From contig FN649728.1 in NCBI GenBank assembly GCA_000310025.1, positions 1,862,035-1,897,985 of the forward strand: a DNA stretch of 35,951 bases, in the 5' to 3' direction. The position numbers were made by a program, and so were the translations under genes. The DNA comes from Ectocarpus siliculosus. Taxonomy: Eukaryota; Sar; Phaeophyceae; Ectocarpales; Ectocarpaceae. The notes beneath the pieces were generated by a model. The model did no database searches. It saw nothing but the letters and a program-made list of their open reading frames with translations, and had not been told where the DNA came from. Shown piece by piece: positions 1 through 12,500 of this stretch. Position 1 is the first letter of the stretch; every line of letters starts with the position of its first letter.

Positions 1-367
1 GTGGCCGCGGTGTAGCCCGCTCAATTTGTCTTCTTGGGTGGTGATATCGAGGGTCATAGTAGCGGCATACAATCTGTGCAAATCTCCTCAAATTAGACCA
101 ACACCCAGCGCCAGGGTATGGGTATGCAGTTGGTGGCGCAGCAGCAGCTGGCGGTGCTGTTGGTGCTGCTGCCGTTGCTGCCGCTCCCGGTTGTCGCTGC
201 CACTGGCCCTGTTGAGGGGCAGCGGTACCGGAGGCGGCGGCGACAGTGGCGTTTGGTGTCGTGGCGGTGGTGGCTGCGGTCGCGGTTGACGCCGCCGCCG
301 CCGCCGCCGCCGCGTCCTTCAAGGCCTGCGCCTCGGCGATCCGGCGCTGGAACTCCGCCGGGTCCAT
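1..367 (-). CDS. N-terminal exon of Ala/Pro/Gln-rich protein (partial, runs off the left edge)
   Basis: On the minus strand an ATG at 367-365 in good context (AAGC before, G after) opens a frame that stays open to the window edge. The protein begins MDPAEFQRRIAEAQALKD, a charged probable helix. A run of about eight alanines encoded by a GCG repeat follows (near 289-312), then Ala/Thr/Pro/Gln-rich low complexity with a short PPTAYPYPGAG stretch. Third codon positions are GC-rich, as in the other genes here. A possible splice donor (GG|GTGTTGG) lies at about 105/104. Beyond it the frame becomes Arg/Tyr/His-rich and less protein-like, so the exon may end there. I do not recognise the family; too little is present to assign a function. 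The start and frame are seen in the sequence, the exon end is uncertain, and the rest of the gene lies outside the window. Confidence 0.5.
   Translation of the reverse strand, partial: MDPAEFQRRIAEAQALKDAAAAAAAASTATAATTATTPNATVAAASGTAAPQQGQWQRQPGAAATAAAPTAPPAAAAPPTAYPYPGAGCWSNLRRFAQIVCRYYDPRYHHPRRQIERATPRP
289..312. repeat. GCC/GGC triplet run
   Basis: A short pure GCC tract that reads as poly-alanine in the minus-strand partial gene. It causes overlapping Pro-rich and Cys-rich frames on the plus strand, which I treat as shadows. Confidence 0.8.
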
Positions 368-3300
368 GCTTTTCTTCGCGGCAACCCTCAAATCTTCCCG
401 CCGCCTGCCGCCGCTGTCGCCGCCGCTGATTGCTGTGGAATGTATGTGTACACGCGGCACGCCGTTCATTTCAAGCGATGCAGCAAATCATCATTGCGCA
501 GAAAAATTGTAGCACGGCAGAAGGGGTTGAGCGAGGCGTGCGTGCGTGCGTACAGCGAGCAGTACACGTAACAGGGGTCATTGCCGTGAGGGCACGCACG
601 GTAAACGCTTGTAGGCATTGTGTTCGAGAACACATCTGAGAGCAGAGGACAAGTGTTGGGTTCGAACGCTTCAGAAAGTGCCTCCCGCTTCGACTACGCA
701 CGGTCTTGCTGTTCGCAGTGAATGTACAATAGCATATGCATATGACTCCCTCACTTATGAATGACCTGCTGTGTAACGACACAAGATAAACACACCCCTT
801 GTGACAATACGGCGGCTTCCAAATCTTGTAATCACCGGTCATGCTACCTGCGTGGATGTGTGTGGCATCTAAATGCCGCCTTAACTCTTTGGATCTCGAT
901 CTGGGAGTAAATTAACAAGTCGGGCTCATTTTGACAGATACCATGGCATACAGCAGGTGCAGTAGATCCACAACCATGTGTGGTACGTGGGGGTAGGTGT
1001 TATCTTACGCACACGGACCCATGCCATCTCGTGCACTCTGCCAAACACTACAGTCGTCAGTACGTCAAAGTTCCGAGTGAAGAAGAAGACGATAACTAGT
1101 AGCTCCGCCGCATTGCTCGGCTGCAACGATCAAGATTGAGGTAAACTGCTGCCTGCGCTGCTGCTGTTGCGTGCGGATCTCTTGCTGTGTAATGTATGTG
1201 GATCAGCCGCTGTTGCTGGAGATACATACCGACCCTATCCGAACTACGATCACAACAGCTACAGGTGACCAAACAGAGTTACCCCGCACCTTTCGCCTCA
1301 GAGAGTGGTCCAGTCAAGCCAGCATCCAGTCCACGCACCGCCGAGTAGATTCCTCCACGACAATGGCAGAGCTGACCGATGCGTTGCGCGGTTGCAGAGA
1401 CGCAAGGGGGGCGGTCTGCTGTACGCTGTTGTAGACTCTCTCTTGTCCAGATGTAGCTCACAGCAGCCCTTCTTTCAGACCGCCGAGAGGGCACTGCAGA
1501 GCGTTGCCTGAAACACAGCAGTCCGCCTGCTCTATGGCTTGTCGCAAGCAACTGTGGCCCCTGTTGTCTGTTCCCTCCTCGCTGGTGCGTGGGTGCGTCG
1601 TCCCGCGGCGGCAGTCGGCAGATCGTGGGGGCTCCGTAGATTTGAATGGGAGTTTATATTGTTTTGGAGGCTGTATTCTTCTCCCTGAAACTTGAAACCG
1701 ACACCACACTTCGACGACCCACGCCCACGCCTCACCTGGAGGGATAGTCGCGGGTTCTTCGCGCCTTCGTGGATCGAACAATAGGGACAGGAAATAATGC
1801 ACAGGCAGACCTCTTCAGAGGCAGGACTTGCGAATGGTGCACGAAATGCCGATGACGCCATTGTTGTTTCGTTACGGCAGTCGACCGGGAGATGACCGAA
1901 AAACAGCGGTACTTGTCGTATATAGTTAACGCCGCAAATGGTTTTCTCAGAGACAGACTTTTGCGGTCATGCACAAACACGTGTGTACGTCTGGTTCACA
2001 GATCTACATATATCAAGTTCAAAGAATCACATCTCATCCTAATCATGCTTCTGGGCTAGCCTGTGACCACACGAAGCCTTGTACATCAGTCACAAAACCG
2101 CTGTAGACTACTTCTAGTCAAACTACTGTACTCTGCACACACGCGCGGAACGGAGAGATCTGTTGATGCTACAGAGAAACCCGACGATCCCACTGAAACC
2201 CCCCTCCTCTTTCCCTCCATCCCGTTCCCCCTTTACCCCCGCCCCCGACCCCCCTCCTTCCTCTCTGCTTTCTTGCTTTCTCAAGTTCGTGCGCGTTATC
2301 CCCTTTTTTGTCTTCGACAGCAAGAAAGCCAAAAACTCCACCCTCCCAGCGAACGTGAGTTGCCGCACCTACTACCTCAGACACGAGGAAAATAAAGTTT
2401 TGTAACAGCTTCTAAACTTCTTCAGTACTGTACGCCATTGCGGCGCAGCCCTACCGATCGATGAAAATCTTAGCAAATGAACATATTAAAAATAGTTGTA
2501 TTTCGAAATAAACAATACAAACAATCCTGAAATATACGTCGTATCAATATCCGGCCTGGATGTTGAGCATCCACGCGGAGCGATCAGGCAGACAGCCTAC
2601 GACGAGCCCCAGGAGCGTCTCACCCTGCAAGGACAGGTTCAATGCTGTAAATTACACGATAAACGCTTTGGTACCTAGAAAACATGAATGCCTATAGGAG
2701 ATACTCACTCAGGCTCTACGCTGTAGTCAAGGACACGCACGACCGGCGATGGGTTCAACTACAGGACCGACGACAACCCTGAGATTTCGCCTCTACCAAA
2801 ACCTTTGCAGAAGATGTACAAGTCGAAACAAAGAATGCACCGAAAATAGGCTGATTCAACAAGAAACACCCAGCAAACAATGAATAGATACGCATATCGA
2901 GAAGCGCCGAATATGCCTGTTTCTTTGTACAGCGACATTTAGTCTATTTGTCTATCGAATCAATACTTTATAGTTGTCATTACTACAGCTCAGAGCATGG
3001 TGGCGCACGATTCTTCAACGTTCAAGTCTTTTCACAAAGTCAAGCAGCCATGACTCCCCCCCTCGCCCCCTTGTGGCATCCCTAAAAACATGCTTCTTGT
3101 TGAACTATTCGGCGTTGGCGACTATTTGCAAGCAACGCACCAAACGCTTTCGCCATGACTCCAACTGTAGACCGCTCGATTTGCACTTCGCCACGGACCA
3201 GAAACATTGTACAAATAGAGTAAACAGAACTATTAACAAATATCTGTTGGCACATGCACATTCAGCCACCACCTTCAACTGACCAACGGACGACCTAAAG

Positions 3301-4739
3301 GGGGCTCTAACGTTTTCGCAAGGATGATGGTGCTTGCCTGCTGAGCTATCCCCAACCTTGAGGAGGGATGGCAGGAAGCTTGCACACCAATCCACATTTG
3401 CCCGGCCCTGTCATAACTTACAGAAAGAAAAAATGATCGAAACGAATACTGGCCATCACCATACAGGCACACACATATCACGTGACCCGTTCCCCCCCCC
3501 CCCCCCCCCTCCCTCCCCTCCCTGGAAGGATACTTTCCACTGCTGCTACGTTGCACAATCGCGAACATGTCATTCGTTTTGTCGATCATGTAATTTGCTA
3601 GCCTGGTATCCACGGCTTCGCGTTTTGTTGTATCAGCCCGTTAGTACCCATTTTCCAATCCTCAAAAACGTAACCGCACGACGTATGGATCCGCCGGTTG
3701 TACAAAAGAACCAAAGCGCCCCTCGACAACAATCCCCCAGTATTGAAGCACGCTTCATTGCGCTAAACAGAGGTGTTCAAGAACAGGTTCTATTAGCACG
3801 ACCTCATACGTAGCCTGTACAGCGCATCATGCCCTACCGAAAGACGACCATCCCCACCAGCGCCGTCAAAATCGATAAAATAGACGAAACCTGGATAGCC
3901 AATGGGCTTCATTATCCTTTCAATACCTGTAACATTTTCTCATTGGTTCACTCTCTTGCGTGTGAAATCCGCTGTACTTACACCATGCCGCACCGCCGGT
4001 AGAAAGAAAATTTGGTCCCTGTGCCGCGTTTGTCCAAGGGTCGTTCCGTTCCCACTCCTTCCTTTGCTGATCTCCTGTCGCGATTTCTCAGCAAGCCTCA
4101 CAATTACCAGAGGGGATCTTTTTGCCTCTCCTCCCCAGTCTGAAAGACAGCCAAAACCGGGGGGGAGTGGGTGGGCGCGATGGGGAATAGGGGGTATATG
4201 CACGGATAACAAGATGATGGGGGTTGCCCTGTCGGGTGCATCGTTATTGTGAATTGTTGTTCTTGAAAGATGTTGACGATGTTACCATCTTCAATTTTAA
4301 TGCGCTGTCTGCACATCAAAAATCGCTCCTGTACTCAGAGGTACCCTCTAACATCAGTACTGACACGACTTCCGTGGCCACGTGCCAACTTCCTAAGAAC
4401 GGACCCAGAAAAATCATCGCAAACGAGGTGGATAAGATTCGCTATATGTAGATATTTTGTGGGGCAACACCCGAACGTCTGGGTGAGGACAGGGGAGCGG
4501 AACACATTCGATCGAGCCCCATCAACTTAGCCCGGATCAATCTAGGTACCACCTGTGGTAGATGCAAGTAACCAGTCAACCGCTGAGGCGCGAAGTCGGA
4601 CTTAAGCCTAATATTGGGGGAAACAAGCACATCCGTCCTCCACAGAACAAGTGAACGCGCTGTGTCAGGGAAATCCACGGCATGTAGCACGCCGACAAAG
4701 CACGCACAAATAGGTCCAAGCCCGAAGAGGTTAACATCT
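368..4739. other. Intergenic region, no supported gene
   Basis: Open frames here are short, lack consistent composition and have no recognisable motif. A polypyrimidine-rich stretch lies at about 2198-2290 (CCCCCTCC-type runs) and a run of about 20 C at about 3491-3510. The stretch 4266-4451 on the plus strand encodes an open, fairly protein-like frame (VTIFNFNALSAHQKSLLYSE and onward, ending in a stop at 4449-4451) that might be a terminal exon, but it has no splice or family support. Plus 3685-3813 is a similar 42-codon frame from an ATG. Neither is called as a gene. Confidence 0.5.
3491..3513. repeat. Poly-C tract
   Basis: A homopolymeric run of about 20 C followed by T/C-rich sequence. 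It is a likely site of length polymorphism and sequencing error, and makes a spurious poly-proline frame. Confidence 0.8.
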
Positions 4740-6316
4740 TTATGTATACCATATAATAGCGCGAGCGACAAACCAAGAGATGAGACCACTCACGGCGCGG
4801 TGGCGCCAGTGCTTCTCTCCGGTCACCGGATGGTAGATCTCCTCCCACGGTTGGAGCTGCACATGCGATCCGTCGTTCGATGGCAACGTGGTTTTCGGCG
4901 TCGATTTCGAAGGGTAGCAGGAGGGAGCGGGGGGGATCAGGAGCGGTACAGGGCACGAAAACAATCTCTACAGTAAGGCAATTTTGGCGCTCGGGACCAA
5001 GCCGTGGACTCAGACGAAAAACGGGCCCAAGAAAGGTCAAGGGAAACACGGACATCGTTCAAGACTGCCTCTGGTAGTAGACTCACAAACCAGATCGCAG
5101 GGGGCGGCCCTTGCTGCTCCTCGTCGTCCTTCTTGCTACCCTTGCCCTTGCCCTTGTCAACTGTTGCGGATGCATTTTCCTCATTCTTGTCGACGAATGT
5201 CGGCGCGAAAGAGGCAGGGACGAGTTCCCGGTACTGCACGGTCGGGTAGGATCCCCATGGGCCGAAGAAGAGATCGCGGGTGCACTCTCCTGTGTGGTTG
5301 TTGCGCCTGTATGTCCAACAACGAAAAGAAAGCAAGCAGGACAACGAACACAGACCACGATATCCAAGGAATAGCCAGGAGAGAGTGGAAACCCGGATAA
5401 ACATGATGCGACGGGGCTTATAGCGTGGTAGCTTTTGGCAGACGTCCTCGAGGAGAGAATCCGACAACCGTTACCAGTGTTGATGCTTCTTTATCGTGCG
5501 TGGAAGCGGGGCTGGTGCCATCGTGACCATCGCACTGTGGCGGGTGGTTGAACCGGTACAATACACAGACAATGGCATCGAAACAAGGAAAATAATGAGT
5601 GAAATACACGGACTTGACCGTGAGTTTCGATGGCAAGGCTACAGAAATACAACGTCACCTAAACAGTGGGGGTGCTGAAAAATATCGGTCTGTGTACATA
5701 CTGTAGGTCATGCATCGTTCACCGGACGGAAAGGGTCCCGCGTAGGCCTCCCGGGTGAGGATGCCGTGACTGTGTGTGCTCACCAGAACATGTAGCCTTG
5801 TTTGTGCAGGTGCTGGACCCACGAGCCGGCCGGAACATTGTCGTCGTCCTCGAAGCCCTTGTTTCTGCAACCCTTGCCGTTTTTCTTCGTGTTCTTGTCG
5901 CCACTCATCTTGTCACTCTTGTCACTCTTGGTGCCGTTGTCATTGTCGTTTCTGCTGTTGTGTTGACCGCTAATGTTGCTGGATGGTTTGTTGCTGCCGT
6001 CGCCGCTACTGCTTCTGCCGATTGTGCCCTTTCTTTTCACGCTTTTCTCGCCACCACCCATTCTATGCGTGTGTCGGAAGGTTCCGGGGTAGTCACCTGC
6101 ACGGATTGGCGCCGCCAAGAGGTGGTTGGAAGGGTCCGGGTTAATGAGAAATAATTCTCGACCTTCATCAGATATGAAGGCCGGCTTAAAAAAGAAACAC
6201 CCTGGCCCAGATTTTGCACGTGGTGTGCGACTAGTGTCATCCCCTTCACCAAAGAAGTTATAGCCATTACCGGTTTCGCTACTTTGTTTGATTAAATGGG
6301 TAGCCCCCTTTGCCAT
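4740..6316 (-). CDS. Protein with two WW-like modules (three exons)
   Basis: Minus-strand exons: 6316-5784, 5306-5087 and 4967-4794 or reading on to a stop at 4740. Donors are TG|GTGAGC, TTT|GTGAGT and possibly GCC|GTGAGT; acceptors are ACATACAG and CTGTAG; phases agree (2, then 0). Read through to 4740 the product is 326 aa. Residues 1-165 hold a KPAFISDEGRELFLINPD segment and then a Ser/Asn/Asp/Lys-rich region (KSDKSDKMSGDKN). WW-like module A has Trp166 and Trp178 (QGYMFW), then RNNHTGECTRD. The linker is Lys/Gly and Pro-rich. WW-like module B has Trp292 and Trp305 (PWEEIYHPVTGEKHWRHR). Both modules lack the classical second signature Trp. WW domains bind proline-rich ligands; the partner is unknown. 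Whether translation ends at 4740 or splices from 4794 to an exon I could not find is open. The related gene at 32585-33691 has the same A-B order and the same intron position in module A. Confidence 0.6.
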
Positions 6317-9300
6317 ACGTTGCTACTGCGAACAAGGAAAGGTGTGAGTACGTTTTTCAGAGAAAATAACAGTACACACAGTAGTGTCTTGCTCTCAGTG
6401 CCCAACTTTTTACTGTGATGCGGGAAAAAGACGTGGGTATGCTGGGACTCGATCCCTGACCCCCTGCTGTGGGTTGGACGGGCTATCCGATAATAGGCGA
6501 AACTAGAAAGTACATAGCCAGCGTATTATACACTAAATTGCTGTATAACTGCAGAGCATAGCCTCTCCACCCTGACAGACTCAGCCTCGTGTTAGCAAAA
6601 ACTTTAAAGTCCCGAAGGGTTCAGCGTGGATCTTGTAGAGAAGTCGGTACAGTACCCGGAACAACATATGGCGACACTGCTGCTGTACACTATTGCTCAA
6701 AAACTGTGTCCGACACAAGACCATAGCGCAACAATGAAACAGAAGGCCCAAAAAACATAATGTAGAGTTAGGCGCGCGACCGAGATGGGGGAAGCATGTC
6801 ATATTGATCCAGCGTCGGGAGACCTGATTGCACATGAAGGGTTAGGTGATGCAGCACACCTCCGCGAATCTGTCCAAATCAAAATGTAGAATAGCACCTT
6901 AACCTATCCAAACCTATCCGCCCGTGACGGGTACACACCGGAAAAAATGAACACACAACGGAGTCCGTGCAGGGAAACGGGTCTCTGAGAGCGGAGAGAA
7001 CACTGCTGTAGGGCAGCGGGGGCAGCAAGTGAGGCTACTACTGCTGTACGAGCACATGCAGTGGCATCTGAAACTACATACATGCTGTATAACACCAAGG
7101 GAAAGGGTCTTCAGTGCCACTGCATGCTGACGTGAGGACGGCACGCAGCACGGAAACACAAAACGGGTGAATTTCTTCCCTCCATCTCGTGTGCTATGTA
7201 GGCAGCAGCAATCCGGTCGGCAGGGTTGAAGACTCTGCTTACAGCGCGGCCATGAGATATCTACTGTAAGCGCTGGACGCTGTTTTCGTGGGTACCCCCT
7301 TTGTGTGCATCTGCTGCATATCTGCTGCTGACCCAACCCACACCAACATCTCAAACATGTTCCCATTCTACTCCCGGTCATGTTGCCGAGAGCGACCCGG
7401 ATTTACATTCTGTGGATCCCAGTGTCAGCTTTCTCTATCCCCCCTCTCTGCTTGTTCCTGTCCCTCTTTCTTTCCCTGCCACTCACCGACCGTCGTGTGT
7501 TCCTTGTTCGATCTGCGGCGCTTTGTCCGACTTGGAAGTTAGGTGCTTTGCTGCCGAAAAAGAAAGAGTGGGAGTGAACAGACCGGCCGCCGGTTGAACC
7601 TACGTACGGGAGCCGGTGGTGCGGTTGTCTATACTGTAGGTCTGGGATCGTTGGTGAAGAGGATCAGGAAAAGAGACCGCCTACCCTCCACAGCGCTCGA
7701 TTGCTGCCTGGCCCTGCGGCTGCTCTCTCCTCCCTCTTTCACCGCCGGGCCCTCTTTGAGGTGTGTAGCGTAGCTGCCGCAAAGGCAGCACCAGGCAGCA
7801 AGTCATTACATTGTGTCAAGAAAAAGAAGAATTCGACGGTGAGGGGACGATCTTGCGGGGCAACTTCGACCCACGTCAACCAACAACAACGCAGATCCGC
7901 ACTCATCCGCGAAAACAATACTTTCCTCGACTCCTTTAAAATATTTTTGCGCGATTGATCTCCAAGGGTAGGGTAAACCTCACAGTCGGGTGGGGTGGCC
8001 AATCCTTCCCGATAAAGCAAACAAACCCAACGCCTTGCGTCGCCGTCGAGGGAAAAAGTCGCTCGAGATTACCCCGGATCTGAGCCGCTACGCTGAAGAC
8101 GAAGTAATTATTGTGGAAAACTCGATGTGGTGGCACGGTGACAAAAAAATAGGAATGACGGGGTCATGTGCGCACATGGATCGCCGTTATTTCTACACGT
8201 AGTATCCGGAGAATGGAGGCTTCGTGGGCACTTCGGCAGGCAAAAACACACGTACGTACGTACGTCAAGAACCACCATCGGCTGTTTGATTTCATGATGA
8301 TGACGGTGTAAATTGAGGCGCCGCAAAATGAAGATGCAGGTGTGGTGTATCATCCACTACGCGCCACAATCATCATGTGCCCCACCGTACACAACTATCG
8401 TCTCGCCATAATAGTTCAAATCCGTGGTGATTGTACCCCGGCCCACAGCAGTACGAGTAAAAGGAATGATGAGTGTGTGTGAGGTGTCTTGAAGATTTGG
8501 TAAAACTTTGTGTAACTCTTCTGTTTTCACTTTGCCTGCCCTCGTCATGAGAACATACCATTCGGGGGGAAAGGTATAGCCTGTGGCGAACACGGAACGC
8601 ACCCGCGCCAGGTGGAACATATGAGTTTAAAGGAGGCACTATACCTCTGTAAGAAGCGGTCGGAACGATTTTTTTTGGGAGGGCAAAAACAACAATCAAT
8701 CGCAGACAAGGAACGACGAGCACCACCACCGACGGGAAGGAACACTGAAAATGAAACGTGTCCCTTGCCTTGAATACCAGGAGTGCACCCATCCATGGAC
8801 TCAACTCTTCGTGCGTACTCAGTCTCAGCGATAAGCTCCTATGATACAGGACAACACTCTGGACCCAAAGCATCCAATCATGTTCGACCCCTCCTCGCCC
8901 GAACCACTCTACCACTCCACAGTTTCAAAAATGGAGGGCTATCACGGTACACATCCAATACAATTCCAAAAGGTTGCGTATTCGAGAAAAGCGCAAACTT
9001 TTCTAGAGGTCCCTAGCACGGGGTATATAAATCGTCTCAAATAACCAGGACAGACACAACAAAGTTACATCTGGAATGCCCACGACGGACATACATTTAG
9101 TCAGTTCCACAGACAGATGTCGCCCGTTATCACTCCGAAGATGTGAACAGGCCTACACACACACACATTTTACTATCTTACTTAATGCTTACGTCACCTT
9201 CGTGAATCTGCTAGCTCACGAAGACGCAACCACAACATCCGCCGATGACGAACTAGAAGTTTGGCATGTTGGTTTATTGTCGTCACGGGTCGAGGAGATG

Positions 9301-9555
9301 ACACCAGGGTGTCGTAGACCACGACCCCAAACGTGCCAAACAGCAATATTTCTACTGACCATTTGAACATCTCGATACTCCTTCATTTCACAAAGATCAA
9401 GCCGCATGGTTGCAAGCGGGAATGCATGCACATGACCACGTAGCACAACCTTCAAAGATCTCGGAGGACTCCGTTCTTTCAGGGCAAGACTATAATAAGC
9501 TGTCTCTGCCACCCCCTCTCTAAGCAGCGTGGTGGATCGCCATCGTCTTCTGTGC
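6317..9555. other. Intergenic region with a few weak open frames
   Basis: No recognisable gene. Plus 7990-8202 and minus 8136-7936 are both open and protein-like over the same DNA; without splice or homology support neither can be chosen. A TATATAAA sequence at about 9023-9030 lies about 50 bases before an ATG at 9076 that opens a 96-codon plus-strand frame. That is suggestive but unsupported. A degenerate tRNA-like box lies near 6430-6506. A CGTACGTACGTACGT microsatellite is at about 8250-8264. Confidence 0.4.
6430..6506 (-). other. Degenerate tRNA-like (SINE head?) remnant
   Basis: On the minus strand GGATCGAGTCC matches the RNA polymerase III box B consensus, and a T run (CTTTTT) follows about 25 bases later as a terminator would. 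A partial box A-like GATAGCCCGTCC lies about 40 bases upstream. No acceptor stem pairs, so this is not a functional tRNA gene. It may be a decayed SINE head or chance. Confidence 0.2.
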
Positions 9556-12500
9556 TCAGGGGGGCGGGCACCCCTGCGAAAGCGCCCACTCAACAACCTT
9601 GCGGTGCTTGTGGGTAATTGCGCTCTTGATGGTCTGTGAGTCCCAAGGGCAGCCGCAAGAATGCACCCATCGGAGGATGTTGAGGTGCCCTCCCCCCGCG
9701 GCGGCGCTGCAGGTCATCTCGTCCCACGGGCACCCGTGGAGCCTCGCCCACTTTACGATATCCAGATGCCCGTGGAAAGCGGCGGAGGCAGGCGTGCGGT
9801 GGTTCCACAGGCAGTTCTTGGAGCGGAGCCACTTGAGGATGTCCAGGTGCCCCCCCCGGGCGGCCTCTCGGCAAGTATACTCCCCCCACGGGCAGTGGTT
9901 GGCCCTGGCCCACTTCAAAATGTGAAGATGGCCCGCCCTGGCTGCATCTCGGCAAACCTGTCGGGTGGGTTGCGTGCGAAAACAGGAAGGCAAAAAAAAA
10001 ACCGGCATCTAGTATAGTCTCAAAGTTCTGAGAAGGCACCCGCTGGTTCTCCTTTCGGATGAGCAAGTACGGTGAAAGCCACAATGCCTTCCCAAATAAA
10101 AAAAAATTGGGTAGAGGGAAGGGAATAAATCCGACGCATCAAACGGTTCCGAACGGGAAAAATACAGCATTGATTGGCTGGATATCCAGCCATACTTCCC
10201 GTCTCTCGTGGCAACCTGTATTTTTAATATGACGAGTGTTCGAGAGGATCGACCTGGTGAACATATTTCAGGCAGGCTACTTATCACGAACAGGTGGAGA
10301 AAACGAGGGTGAAGAAAGCATGAAGCGTACAGTGAATCATCGTGTGATCGGGGTTTTGCATGTCTCGAATAAAAGACTAGGGAACTATCTCGAAAGGTTG
10401 CCCGTCAGTTCTTAGGATGTGTTTGTCATGACAAACAAATGGCGGGTATGTAGAAACGCGGCGTAAATGCGGGCAGGACCCCATCAATTGCGCACAGTCG
10501 GCATGCCCCCCCACGAGATATACCGTCGGGGTGAGAAAACGCCTGGAACCAAAAGTGAAGACTCGAACAAGGTGTGCTGCACGATACAAATCATTTGGTC
10601 GAGAACTGCTGTCACCCGCCGAAATATCCAGTACACCACCAAGGCGAGGAGACGTGAATATTCGGAGACATCAATGAAGGTTCGACGATCCTTCTCTACG
10701 CAGAAAAACGCATGAAAAAAGAAACTACCACTCGTACGAGTTCGGGTCTGCCTTGCATCAAGCGAATTGTTATGAGGATGTGGAATGCTTGAACCGAAAC
10801 AGTAAGCCGCTAGATCGTTGCAGATACTGTAGAACCCGTCATCATGACAGATCATGACACGCCTCTGAGCGCGTGCGCGTCTTACACGTGTGCGTGGGGG
10901 GAAGCTCTTCGGCCTGATGGTGATGCGTGTCGCATACGACATGGTTAATCGCGCAACACCCATGCATCGGGATCGCCAGAAAACGTCACAACCATAGTCG
11001 CAGCGACCGCCTCGGACGCGAGTTTTGGTGCTACATCACACCCCATCTGATTCCATTGCTTCATACACGTGAATCTGTGGCAACTAGCTCACGAGCAAAG
11101 AGGGGCTTGGAGGCTTGTCGAGTCCTCAAGCAGATTCCCTCCCAACAGAGGGCGGAGCGAGAACTACCAGCATACTCTCCGAATAAAGATACAAAAATAC
11201 ACCCCTTGGCCAAAATACCGTGGATTCCCAACCAATTGTCACCAGTGTGTGTAATATGTGTATGTGGGGTGCAATACTACTTAGCCCTCTTTCTTGATGC
11301 CAGGGAAATCTGTTTGTTCGGGGCTCACATTGACCCGAAAAATACTATTTACCATCGGGTGCGGTTTTCTGCGGGGGTTACGTGATCGTGAGTGAGTGTG
11401 TGCTATCTTGCGTCATATACGGTATCCAAAAGAGATAGGTAGACTAATCCATATCCCCGGCCTCGCTGTGACGACAGCCTGGGTGTGAGTGGGGTGGCTC
11501 AGTGTGCGCCGCGAGGTTGGTTCGGACGAGCAATTGGGAGTTGCGTGCCCGGCTCAAAGTCAAGCGGACTTGCGTCCCACGTCATGCTCGAGAAATGCAC
11601 ACGAGCAAGGACCAAGAGGACAGGAAAAAGTAGACGAACCTCAGAATTCTGGCGCATAGGAGAGGAGAGCGGAAACAATTTTGTGCCTCCGGTAAGAGCC
11701 CTAGACTTCCGATGAGATAACTGCCCTTCCAACCGAGCCCGATCTTTTTCGTTCTACTCCTCCGAACATCCGTCTGACACAGAGACGCTGAAACCTCTGC
11801 CCCTGCGGGAACGTCCGGCGTTCGGTATGCAACCATATTTACAGCATCGGAAGTCTGAAGAGCAAAAATGTCCGTGCTACCCGTCGGCCGGGGGAAAAAC
11901 ATTTTAATCCACCATGCACACCATGATGGACGAAAAAAGGGCGAGGATCAGAACTCTCACTGACATCAATGATATAGGGTATGCGCGGAAAGGCCACCTG
12001 ACATGCAGAATCATTTTCCGTCAAGTAGAGGCCGCAAAAGAAACTAAAATACACATAGCGATACAGGAACCAACGCTCAGCGGTAGATCCCACACAAAAA
12101 AAAAGGTATCACCCACAAATAACCTGCGCTAGACGGTGGCGACGAAAAAAAAAAGGTATCGAACCTCGACCCCTCAAGTACCTTCGGCGGGCCCACCCGT
12201 CCCCTGCAACAACAATCACGCACTTACCGCATCGTCCCACGGACAGTCATTCGCCCGCGCCCACTGCAGGAGCGAGAGGTGGCCCTCCCGAGCCGCCGCG
12301 CGAGTCGTCGAGCTGTCCCACGGGCAGCCGTTCTGTCGCGCCCACTGGAGCACCTCAGAGTGCCCGCCCTCCGCCGCCGCGCGGCACGTCATGTGGTCCC
12401 ACGGGCAGCCCTTCTCCCTGGCCCACTTGAGGATGTGGAGGTGCCCAGACCTGGATGCGAGAGTCGGACGCAAAATGCTCCGCGCGGTTACCATGTCGGG

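Noticed and set aside
2123-2405. Pro/Ser and Gly/Arg frames at 2.1-2.4 kb
   Set aside because: They derive from a polypyrimidine tract, with no motif and no splice context.
9590-10084. Alternative frames over ankyrin exon 3
   Set aside because: They lack the repeat; the chosen frame joins exon 2 in phase and ends in a stop.
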